Part shown: in pieces, positions 39,479-46,241 of the stretch
Position numbering within the stretch: the stretch's first letter is position 1
Layout of the letters: every line of letters begins with the position of its first letter
Source of the DNA: Phycisphaerales bacterium
GTDB taxonomy: Bacteria; Planctomycetota; Phycisphaerae; Phycisphaerales; UBA1924
NCBI GenBank assembly: GCA_905339235.1
Contig: CAJPFG010000015.1
Location: forward strand, 62,001-126,000
Direction: 5' to 3'
DNA: 64,000 bases
Program-made: the position numbers and the translations under genes
Notes under the pieces: model-generated
Told to the model about the DNA's origin: nothing
Seen by the model: only the letters and a program-made list of their open reading frames with translations
Databases searched by the model: none

Positions 39479-40147
39479 ATGCCCAAACTCCGCATCCACT
39501 GCCTGGGCCTCTCGCTCGACGGCTACGCCGCGGGCCCACGTCAGAGTGTGAGCGAACCGATGGGCGTCGGCGGCATGGCCCTGCACGAGTGGTTCTTCCC
39601 GACGCGCACGTTCAAGAAGATGGCCGCCGACATGGGGATGGACCCCGGCGAAGGGGCCGGGGCCACGGGCGTTGATGACGCCTTCGCCGCCCGCGGATTC
39701 GACGGGCTGGGCGCGTGGATCCTGGGCCGCAACATGTTCGGCCCCGTGCGCGGCCCATGGCCGGATGACTCGTGGAAGGGCTGGTGGGGCACAAACCCTC
39801 CGTACCACGTGCCGGTCTTCGTGCTGACGCACCACCCGCGCGAGCCGCTCACCATGGACGGCGGCACGACGTTCCACTTTGTGACCGGCGGCATCCGCGA
39901 GGCGTACGACCGCGCCATGGCCGCGGCCAAGGGTCGCGACGTGCGGCTGGGCGGGGGCGCGAACACCATCCGCCAGTACCTCTCGGCCCGGCTCGTGGAC
40001 GAGATGCACCTCGCCGTCGGCCCCGCGCTGCTTGGTTCCGGCGAGCACCTGCTCGGCGGGCTCGACCTTCCCGCGCTGGGCTACGTCGTTACCGAGCACG
40101 CCAGCGGCCAAGGCGCGATGCACGTCGTGATCGGGCGCAAGGGCTGA
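39479..40147 (+). CDS. Dihydrofolate reductase/RibD C-terminal family reductase
   Basis: 222 residues. The ATG at 39479 has AGGAG 6-7 nt upstream (39468-39472). The N-terminal LRIHCLGLSLDGYAAGP matches the RibD_C/YyaP-type family. GLGAWILGRNMFGPV, VPVFVLTHHPRE, TFHFVTGGIREAYDRAMAAA, VRLGGGANTIRQYLSARLVD and DEMHLAVGPALLGSG are all typical. These are NADPH-dependent reductases of largely unknown substrate; some relatives are fused to or replace DHFR. It sits between fragments B and C, unlinked to folate or riboflavin genes here, which suggests a passenger gene in the island. Confidence 0.88.
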   Translation: MPKLRIHCLGLSLDGYAAGPRQSVSEPMGVGGMALHEWFFPTRTFKKMAADMGMDPGEGAGATGVDDAFAARGFDGLGAWILGRNMFGPVRGPWPDDSWKGWWGTNPPYHVPVFVLTHHPREPLTMDGGTTFHFVTGGIREAYDRAMAAAKGRDVRLGGGANTIRQYLSARLVDEMHLAVGPALLGSGEHLLGGLDLPALGYVVTEHASGQGAMHVVIGRKG

Positions 40148-40211
40148 CCATACGTCGGCGGTTCTCACAGCCGCGCTGTCGTTCCTGACCATGACCACGC
40201 GGCCCGCGCGC

Positions 40212-40331
40212 CGCGCCGATTTCCGAGCGGCCGACGGGGGCAAGACGGCGGTGTACATGGTGCGGTGGGTGAACACGCGCGGGGATAAGGGGCCGTGGAG
40301 CGAGGTGGCGACGGCGACGGTGGCGGCGTGA
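40212..40331 (+). pseudogene. Gene 3'-end fragment C (RWVNTRGDKGPWSEV type)
   Basis: Reads DFRAADGGKTAVYMVRWVN / TRGDKGPWSEVATATVAA-stop at 40331, nearly identical in DNA to fragment B over more than 100 bp. Upstream the frame is open to about 40149 but shows no likeness to B. It lies 8 nt before the stop of the convergent caspase gene. Confidence 0.65.
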
Positions 40332-40339
40332 AGCCCAAC

Positions 40340-41299
40340 TCAGATTCGATTGTCTTTCGCTAGCCGCCAGTAGTACCGACCTGAAGCGGTGAGACGGCAT
40401 GCCTTGCTGTGCATCGCCGCGTAATACATGTGGTCGGCTCCTGTGGGCACGACGAGATGAAAACGGCTCAGCGTCTGGAGCTTGCAGAAGATCTTGTTCT
40501 TTGCGTCGTCCTTCTTCTCGCAGGTGGACTCGAACTCGGGCGAGAGGGGAAGGTCCTCCGCCGGCACGGGGAAAAGGACGGGTAGCTCTCGGAGGAGGGC
40601 CGTGTCGATCGGTGCTTGACATTTGCGCAACGCCACGACCTTGGAGACGTGCGCTTTGAAGAGCGGACGCTGGTCCCAAGCACCGAGCGCACCCTCGACA
40701 AATGCGTAAATGGATGATGCGGTGACCTCGCCGAGCAAATCGGCAGCGGCTCCTTCGAGCGCGTCGCCGACGAGTGATGTGAACAGACCTGATCCGCTCG
40801 CTTCCACCGACACTTGATCGCCACGGCTTGCCGTCAGAATAGACACGCCGTCGCGGAGCAGGGCCTTGGCATTATCGATCGCGGGCACATTACCAATGTT
40901 GCCCGAGTGGCAGCAGTCCAGCAGGATCACGACCTCATCCGCCTTGGAGTCGTTCGCCAACTTCAAGACATCCGCCATCGCTACTCCCTCGTCGTACGCC
41001 TTCGCGTCCTGAGTTACGAGGTAGCCGCCCAGATTGTTTTCTGTGCCGTGGCCCGAAAAATGGAGGAGGGCGACGTCCGCCTTATCCTTGAATAGCTGCT
41101 CGATCGCCTGTTTGAGTTTGACCCGGGTGACGATGTCATTGCCGCCGCCGTTTGGCGCAACCAGTTTCTTGCACTCGAAGTTCGGGGTTCCGTCCTCGTG
41201 TTTTGCGAGGAGCGCGGCCATCCTTTCGGCATCGCTGACGCAGCCACGTAGCGCACCGAAGGTGTACAGGTCGATGCCCACGCAGAGCGCACGTCGCAT
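40340..41299 (-). CDS. Caspase-family (clan CD) protease, probable defence effector
   Basis: 319 residues. A caspase p20-like fold is seen: ALCVGIDLYTFGALRGCVSD at the N terminus, catalytic His84 in HFSGHGTE and catalytic Cys130 in LLDCCHSGN, all in the order of the metacaspase/orthocaspase family. The C-terminal 110 residues (about 205-319) lack known motifs except RLTASGRYYWRLAKDNRI, a tail seen in other bacterial caspase-family proteins; this may be the sensor or oligomerisation part. It is co-directional with two TIR-like genes just upstream (gap of 6 nt). Bacterial TIR-plus-caspase pairs act in phage defence, where a TIR product switches on the protease (known for type IV Thoeris, to my knowledge). 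Codon use is visibly less GC-rich than hrpA. Confidence 0.88.
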   Translation of the reverse strand: MRRALCVGIDLYTFGALRGCVSDAERMAALLAKHEDGTPNFECKKLVAPNGGGNDIVTRVKLKQAIEQLFKDKADVALLHFSGHGTENNLGGYLVTQDAKAYDEGVAMADVLKLANDSKADEVVILLDCCHSGNIGNVPAIDNAKALLRDGVSILTASRGDQVSVEASGSGLFTSLVGDALEGAAADLLGEVTASSIYAFVEGALGAWDQRPLFKAHVSKVVALRKCQAPIDTALLRELPVLFPVPAEDLPLSPEFESTCEKKDDAKNKIFCKLQTLSRFHLVVPTGADHMYYAAMHSKACRLTASGRYYWRLAKDNRI

Positions 41300-41305
41300 G
41301 ACGGA

Positions 41306-41695
41306 TCACCTCGCTCCGCCGATGAGGGCCTTGAGATTGTCCCAGGTCCAGTTGTACACCTTGTCGCCGGGCTCGGCGCTCGTGGGCTTCGTGCAGGTCT
41401 TGTCCGAATAGGCCGCCAACAAGAAGTAGTCCTTGTACTTCTCACGGGCGATGGCTAACTCGGTGGCGACGCCGGTCGCCAAGTGCGTGAATTGGCCGCA
41501 CAGCACGATCACCACGTCGACGTTGTCCATTCTGCGGCGGACCTTCTCCTTCCAGTCGCCCGTGAGATGGTCTTTCACCGAGGCGTCACTGAAGTCGAAG
41601 GGCGTATCCGAGTGTTTCGCCTGCCCGGCGAGCATGAGTTTCGCTCCCTCGTCGTGGTCGTAGTCGAAGCTGATGAACGCGCGTTTCTTGTCCAT
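41306..41695 (-). CDS. TIR-like (ThsB/DUF1863-type) protein 2
   Basis: 129 residues from the ATG at 41695 with GGGAG 6 nt upstream. It has the DUF1863/ThsB flavodoxin-like pattern: AFISFDYDHDE, then DNVDVVIVLCGQFTHLATGV, a Glu in ATELAIAREKYKDYFLL in the place of the TIR catalytic Glu, and the C-terminal VYNWTWDNLKALI. It is clearly related to the third TIR-like protein (42239-42649): both share ISFDYD/IAFDYD, VIVLCGQ, and the W-W-L tail. The stop is 6 nt before the caspase ATG, so translation is coupled. Likely role: NAD-derived signal production after phage sensing (inference). Confidence 0.8.
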   Translation of the reverse strand: MDKKRAFISFDYDHDEGAKLMLAGQAKHSDTPFDFSDASVKDHLTGDWKEKVRRRMDNVDVVIVLCGQFTHLATGVATELAIAREKYKDYFLLAAYSDKTCTKPTSAEPGDKVYNWTWDNLKALIGGAR

Positions 41696-41722
41696 ACGGG
41701 ACTCCCAGTTCAACCGGGCATT

Positions 41723-42136
41723 CTATCGCTGGCCGCCGGCGAAGTGACGGATCGCAGAGATCACCGAATCACGCCGCCATCGCACGATCGGGCACCCGGA
41801 CTCCTCCACGACCTTCGGCATTCGCACCGCACCGTTCGGCATGACGCCGACGATGGGGATACTTCGGATGCGTGCCCACTTGATCTCCCACGACATCCAG
41901 TATCGGTGGGCGATCTCCATGCCGACGATCACAAGCACAATGTCGGCGGCACCGAGTCGTTTGCGGAGCCGCTTTTCAAAGGTCCTGTCCTCTCGCATCG
42001 GAGATTCACCCGACACGCTGAGGTTTTTCCACCTGAAGCGAGGCTCGTCGCAGAGCCAGTCAACCATGGTGTAGTAATCGTCGTTGTATTCCCAGCAGTG
42101 GGAAATGAACACGCGGTAGGTGCGAAGCACGGGCAT
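41723..42136 (-). CDS. TIR-like (ThsB/DUF1863-type) protein 1
   Basis: 137 residues. The ATG at 42136 follows GGAGGGA at 5 nt. This is the most typical ThsB-type protein of the three: YRVFISHCWEYNDDYYTMVD, an arginine-rich helix ahead of AADIVLVIVGMEIAHR, the catalytic Glu in YWMSWEIKWARIRSIPIVGV, and a VRWRRDSVISAI tail. Such proteins sense phage proteins and make cyclic ADP-ribose-type signals in Thoeris. It leads the minus-strand operon TIR1-TIR2-caspase, 27 nt before TIR2, and is divergent from TIR3. Confidence 0.85.
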   Translation of the reverse strand: MPVLRTYRVFISHCWEYNDDYYTMVDWLCDEPRFRWKNLSVSGESPMREDRTFEKRLRKRLGAADIVLVIVGMEIAHRYWMSWEIKWARIRSIPIVGVMPNGAVRMPKVVEESGCPIVRWRRDSVISAIRHFAGGQR

Positions 42137-42238
42137 GGTCCCTCCGAGGACTTGTGGCTGCCGCTCGGCATACAGCGGCACGGGTTCGTGCGATTCTACT
42201 ATACCAGTGCGAAGCCTGCGTTCGCATGGAGCAACCCA
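42137..42238. promoter_or_regulatory. Divergent promoter region between TIR-like genes
   Basis: 102 nt between the divergent TIR1 and TIR3 starts. An AT patch at 42193-42205 reads TACTATACC on the plus strand and TAGAAT (rc of 42193-42198) on the minus strand, offering -10 candidates in both directions. No convincing -35 was found. Shared control of both arms is likely. Confidence 0.4.
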
Positions 42239-42649
42239 ATGGCCAAGAAGACCGTGTACATCGCGTTCGATTACGACGACCTGAATGTGAAGCAGAACCT
42301 AATCGCTGAGTCCAATCGGCCCGACTGTCCGTGGGAGTTCCGCGATTACTCAATCCGGAAGGAGGTGGAGGGGCCGTGGGTTGGTCAGGCCAAACAGCTC
42401 ATCGCCGCGTCCGACTGCGTGATCGTGCTCTGCGGGCAGCAGACGCACCAAGCCGTCGGCGTCGCGATCGAACTACAGGCCGCGCAGGAAATCGACAAAC
42501 ACTACTTCTTTCTGTCGGGCACGCGCAGCGGTACGCCGACGAAGCCGAAGCACGCGCGGGCTGAGGACAAGATTTGGACGTACCGGTGGCCGACCGTCGA
42601 AACACTGTTGAAGAAGGGAATGCCGCCGCCGGATGCGGCTGTTCGTTGA
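42239..42649 (+). CDS. TIR-like (ThsB/DUF1863-type) protein 3
   Basis: 136 residues from the ATG at 42239; the long upstream open frame is antisense to TIR1 and not used. Motifs: KKTVYIAFDYDDLNVKQNLI, DCVIVLCGQQTHQAVGV, Glu in AIELQAAQEIDKHYFFLSG, and WTYRWPTVETLLKKG. It is a diverged paralogue of TIR2 but transcribed in the opposite direction. An RBS is weak (GGAGCA about 10 nt upstream). It may be a second sensor for a different trigger, or a regulatory partner. Confidence 0.78.
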   Translation: MAKKTVYIAFDYDDLNVKQNLIAESNRPDCPWEFRDYSIRKEVEGPWVGQAKQLIAASDCVIVLCGQQTHQAVGVAIELQAAQEIDKHYFFLSGTRSGTPTKPKHARAEDKIWTYRWPTVETLLKKGMPPPDAAVR

Positions 42650-42693
42650 AGTTGCAATGTTCGGGGCTGCCGGCTCCCGCATCCCCCGCCCGG

Positions 42694-42840
42694 TCAGCCG
42701 AATAGCCCCGCCGCTTCCTCGCGCCGCGCGCTCGCGCGCAGTTCCGGCCATCGCTCCACAAATGACGCCGCCGACACTCGCCCCAGTTCGCTCGGCTCGA
42801 TCTTGTTTAACCCGCCGCCGTACACACGGCCTTTTCCGCG
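42694..42840 (-). pseudogene. C-terminal remnant of a DNA methyltransferase
   Basis: On the minus strand the frame ending in TGA at 42694-42696 reads GRVYGGGLNKIEPSELGRVS then AASFVERWPEL. 'RVYGGGLxKIEPxEL' is the conserved C-terminal segment of adenine-specific N6 DNA methyltransferases. Upstream the frame enters the antisense of the fucosidase gene and shows no methyltransferase motifs, so only about 45 codons survive. It marks a lost restriction-modification or BREX-type gene at the right edge of the island. Confidence 0.6.
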
Positions 42841-42849
42841 CTCACCCCG

Positions 42850-42855
42850 TAGACT
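42850..42855 (+). promoter_or_regulatory. TANNNT -10-like box before the fucosidase gene
   Basis: TAGACT ends 6 nt before the ATG at 42862, identical in sequence to the proS box. Confidence 0.4.
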
Positions 42856-42861
42856 CCCCGT

Positions 42862-44172
42862 ATGGTCCAACTCCTCCTTCTCGCGTGCGCAGTCCTCAAT
42901 GCGGCGGCATGGACTCAATCCCCGCCGCCGCCCCTCGGCACTCCCACCCCCCAACAACTCGCCTGGCACGACCTCGAAGTCGGCATGTTCATCCACCTCG
43001 CGCCCCAGACCTGGCAGGACAGCGAGTGGGATTCCGGCAAGACGCCCCTCACCGACATCAACCCCGACAAACTCGACACCGAGCAATGGGCCTCCGTCGC
43101 CCAGGCCATGGGCGCCCGCTACATCGTCTTCGTCGCCAAGCACGAGGGCGGGTTCTGCTGGTGGCCCTCGGCCGCGACGGACTACTCCGTCAAGAGCATC
43201 CCGTGGCGAGGCGGCACCGGCGATGTCATGGCCGATCTGTCGGCCTCGTGCCGGAAGCGCGGCCTGGGGCTGGGCGTCTACCTCTCCCCGCAGGACAAGC
43301 ACTTCGGCGCGGCCGTGGGCGGAAAGACCAAGGACCCCGCCAAACAGTCCGAATACGAGAAGATGTTCCGGACGCAACTCACGGAGTTGCTCACCGGCTA
43401 CGGCGACATGATGGAGGTGTGGTTCGACGGCTCGCTGGTCTTTGACGTGGGCGACCTCGTCGAGAAGCACGCGCCCAAGGCCGTGGTCTTCCAGGGGCCG
43501 CGGGCGTCGATCCGCTGGGTCGGCAACGAGGAAGGCATCGCGCCCTACCCGGCGTGGAACGCGGTGAAGTTCGGCAAGAAGAAGTGGGGGGACTACACCG
43601 CGGAGGACGGCGACCCCGCAGGCGACCGCTGGCTGCCCAACGAGTGCGACGCGAGGATCCGGGCGACCTGGTTCTGGCACACCGACAACGCGGACACGCT
43701 CAAGACAGTGCCCCAACTCATGGACATGTACGACAAGTCGGTGGGGCGCGGCGCGGTGCTGCTGCTCAACGCCACGCCGGATCGCACCGGGCTCATCCCC
43801 GCGGCCGACGCCGCGCGGGCCGCGGAGTTCGGCGCGGAAGTGCTGCGTCAGTTTGAAACCCCGCTGGCCAGCACGTCGGGCAAGGGCGCCGAGATCGTCG
43901 TGCAGCCCAGCGCGGCCGCGACCATCGACCGCGCCCTAGTCATGGAGGACATCCGCAAGGGCGAGCGGGTGCGGCGCTACGTGCTGGAGGGCGAGGTGGG
44001 CGGGGAGTGGAAGGTGCTGGTCGAGGGCTCGGCTATCGGCCACAAGCGGATCGACCGGTTCGTGCCGTTGGAAGTGACGCGAGTGCGGCTGCGGGTGCTC
44101 GAGGCGGTGGGGGAGCCGGTGATCCGCACGCTGGCGATCTACCGGGCGGCAGCGGAGGCGCCCGCGAAATGA
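42862..44172 (+). CDS. Secreted alpha-L-fucosidase (GH29)
   Basis: 436 residues with a signal peptide (VQLLLLACAVLNAAAW). Family GH29 features: LAWHDLEVGMFIHLAPQTWQ near the N terminus, YIVFVAKHEGGFCWWPS (substrate-binding HxxG), the TDYSVKSIPWRGGTGDVM region, and the nucleophile Asp in MMEVWFDGS. The protein ends in a short beta-sandwich (from about 335). The last quarter lacks a clear acid/base Glu, as often in this family. It would release fucose from glycans such as algal or mucin polysaccharides outside the cell. The acetyltransferase gene overlaps its stop by 4 nt. Confidence 0.9.
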   Translation: MVQLLLLACAVLNAAAWTQSPPPPLGTPTPQQLAWHDLEVGMFIHLAPQTWQDSEWDSGKTPLTDINPDKLDTEQWASVAQAMGARYIVFVAKHEGGFCWWPSAATDYSVKSIPWRGGTGDVMADLSASCRKRGLGLGVYLSPQDKHFGAAVGGKTKDPAKQSEYEKMFRTQLTELLTGYGDMMEVWFDGSLVFDVGDLVEKHAPKAVVFQGPRASIRWVGNEEGIAPYPAWNAVKFGKKKWGDYTAEDGDPAGDRWLPNECDARIRATWFWHTDNADTLKTVPQLMDMYDKSVGRGAVLLLNATPDRTGLIPAADAARAAEFGAEVLRQFETPLASTSGKGAEIVVQPSAAATIDRALVMEDIRKGERVRRYVLEGEVGGEWKVLVEGSAIGHKRIDRFVPLEVTRVRLRVLEAVGEPVIRTLAIYRAAAEAPAK

Positions 44173-44675
44173 ACACCCCGCAACGCGCCGGTTCGCCGAC
44201 GATCGTGCAGGCACGGTCCGCCGAGCAGTTGCGGGCATTCGAGAGTCTCTGCCGCGAGTACGCGGCCTCGCTCCCCTTCTCCCTGTGCTTCCAGGGCTTC
44301 GAAGACGAAATGCGCACGCTGCCGGGGAAGTACGCCCCGCCCTCCGGCCGGATTCTGCTCGCGATGGTGGGGGACCAGTACGCCGGGTGCGTGGCGCTTC
44401 GGGAGATCCCCACACTCGACGGCGACGCCGGGCCGGTGTGCGAGATGAAGCGGATGTTTGTGCGGCCGGAGTTCCGCGGCCTGGGGCTCGGGCGGCTGCT
44501 GGCCGTGCGGCTTCTCGAGGAGGCCAAGGCCGCGGGGTACGGCACCATGAAACTCGACAGCGAGGACACGTTCGTCGCGGCGACGGCCCTGTACCGAACG
44601 CTGGGGTTCGTCGAGACCGCCCGCTACAACGACGACCCGCACCCGCACACCATCTGGATGGCCAAGCGGCTGTGA
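44169..44675 (+). CDS. GNAT-family N-acetyltransferase
   Basis: 168 residues. The ATG at 44169 overlaps the fucosidase TGA (ATGA). The acetyl-CoA site is visible: CEMKRMFVRPEFRGLGLGRL (R/Q-x-x-G-x-G/A motif) followed by LEEAKAAGYGTMKLDS and ALYRTLGFVET, typical of GNAT motif A/B. Substrate unknown; free amino acids or small molecules are most likely. Its linkage to the fucosidase is translational but not obviously functional. Confidence 0.88.
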   Translation: MNTPQRAGSPTIVQARSAEQLRAFESLCREYAASLPFSLCFQGFEDEMRTLPGKYAPPSGRILLAMVGDQYAGCVALREIPTLDGDAGPVCEMKRMFVRPEFRGLGLGRLLAVRLLEEAKAAGYGTMKLDSEDTFVAATALYRTLGFVETARYNDDPHPHTIWMAKRL

Positions 44676-44678
44676 GGG

Positions 44679-45926
44679 TTACAAACCCCAGGGCTCGTCG
44701 AAGTCGATCAGGATCATGTCCTGCGTTGGCTGCTTGACGGCGTCCTTCTGCTCGGGAGTCAGCACGGCTTCCACCTTGCGGCGGGTGGTGCGGTCGAGGT
44801 CAAACCGCCGCTGCTGCAGGGGGGTCATGGGATCGTTGGGGTCCGACTTCAGGTTGGCGGATGAATAGAAACTGATGGATTCGCCGGTCGAGGTGGTCGC
44901 CACGGTCATGTCGGAACCATCGGGGTCGAGCGACGCGGGGCGCTTGATGAGGTCACGCTCCTTCAGCACCGAGGACATCTCGCGAAGAATCGCCATGCGC
45001 CGGGCGTCGTAGTCGGCGACCATCCCGCGGATGGTCTCCTGCTGGGAAGACGAGAGTGAGGTCAGCGCGGCCGCGGCCCGGATCACGCTCTCGCTGCGGG
45101 TGGGTTTCACGAGCGAAGGAAACGACTTCTCGAAGACGGCGCGGCGGAGCCTTTCGCCCAGGTCCTCCGGGAGCAGCGCGGCGACCTGCTCGGCGAACCG
45201 GAGGTTGAGGTCACGAACGGCGACCCGCTTGGCGAGGGCTTCTTCCCAGATCTTGGCCGCGGCGTCGCGGTCCGAACTAGCCTTGCTTTGAAACTCGTTC
45301 TGTCGTTCGCCGGTGATGTAGTCCTCCCGGGCGCGCAGGGCCGAGTCCATGGCTTCCGCGTATCGCACGAGCACTTCCGCGACCTGAGGGTTGGTCCAGG
45401 CCTTGGGAAGGCCTTCTTCGATAAGGCGGACAAGGTCCACGCTCTCGCCCCGCAGTCGCCCCGAGCCGATGGACTTGAAGCGGCGGAGTTCCCGCTCGGC
45501 CAGAGGCCAGCGATCGGCCTGCTCCCTTGTCAGCAGGCTCTTGAGGTCATCGAGGAAGGCTTCCTTGTGCTTCTTGGCCTCCGCGTCCCACGCGTTGATC
45601 TCTTCGGGCTTAGCCTGCGCCAGTTCGGGGCTGCTAAGTGCCTGGGCCCGTTCAATCCGCTCTTCCATGTCCTCGCCGATCGCCTCGCCGCGGGACCTGA
45701 GGGCTTGCACGTAGCCCTCGTGGAGGGCGATGAGGGCTTCGCGCTCGGAATCGGAGAGTGTCAGGACGCGCGCGACGATGGTGATGTCGCCCTTGGAGAA
45801 CTCGGGCGCAAACGCGACGCGCGGGCTGTACACCGAGATGGCCATGCTCTGCGCGGCGGAGCGAGGGGCCGAGACGCAGAGCGCGAGGAGAGCGAGCAGC
45901 GGGAGAACGAGCCGGGTTTTGAGCAT
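44679..45926 (-). CDS. Secreted helical protein with LTXXQ-like motifs
   Basis: 415 residues. The ATG at 45926 follows CCGGAGG at 6-10 nt and starts a signal peptide (RLVLPLLALLALCVSAPRSA AQ). The rest is almost all alpha-helix. Leu-Thr-x-x-(E/Q) patterns recur (LTLSDSEREAL, LLTREQADRWP, LTSLSSSQQETI, VLTPEQKDAV), as in Spy/CpxP-type periplasmic proteins, but at four times the usual length. It may be a periplasmic chaperone or stress-sensor protein. It converges with the acetyltransferase gene (3 nt gap). Not closely recognised. Confidence 0.7.
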   Translation of the reverse strand: MLKTRLVLPLLALLALCVSAPRSAAQSMAISVYSPRVAFAPEFSKGDITIVARVLTLSDSEREALIALHEGYVQALRSRGEAIGEDMEERIERAQALSSPELAQAKPEEINAWDAEAKKHKEAFLDDLKSLLTREQADRWPLAERELRRFKSIGSGRLRGESVDLVRLIEEGLPKAWTNPQVAEVLVRYAEAMDSALRAREDYITGERQNEFQSKASSDRDAAAKIWEEALAKRVAVRDLNLRFAEQVAALLPEDLGERLRRAVFEKSFPSLVKPTRSESVIRAAAALTSLSSSQQETIRGMVADYDARRMAILREMSSVLKERDLIKRPASLDPDGSDMTVATTSTGESISFYSSANLKSDPNDPMTPLQQRRFDLDRTTRRKVEAVLTPEQKDAVKQPTQDMILIDFDEPWGL

Positions 45927-46241
45927 CGTGTGAGTCCTCCGGGGTTGAAAGTTAGAGATGCACGAGATGGGAGGCGGTGCCTTGGGATGTCGGGAGGCGG
46001 CTATTTTACATAACGCATCTTATAGGACGTTCTACTGATACCCCCGCATTCACGGCTGGAGTGCCGCACGGAGCCCTCGCGTCGGTAGCCCCACTCGAAG
46101 GCGTGCGCGGTTCGGGCATGCCGGCTCCGGAGACTCGGCCATTATGCATGCGGGCACGCTCCGCGCCAAGCGCCGCGAGCCGAAGACCGACGTCGAGGCG
46201 TGAACCCACCGGTGTACCCTGTCCGCTCTGGAGTCGTGATC
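45927..46241. other. Intergenic region upstream of hutH and of the helical secreted protein
   Basis: 315 nt without a supported gene. An AT-rich patch at 46002-46026 (TTTTACATAACGCATCTTAT) is likely a promoter region, probably divergent. Other stretches are GC-rich without clear ORFs. An alternative GTG at 46200 for hutH lies here. Confidence 0.45.

Noticed and set aside
40089-40679. Minus-strand 196-residue frame crossing fragment C and the caspase gene end
   Set aside because: Low-complexity reading out of phase with the caspase gene, with no motif of its own.
42694-43716. Full 340-residue minus-strand gene over the fucosidase start
   Set aside because: Only its last 45 or so codons look like a real protein (methyltransferase tail); the rest is antisense to the fucosidase and lacks methyltransferase motifs.
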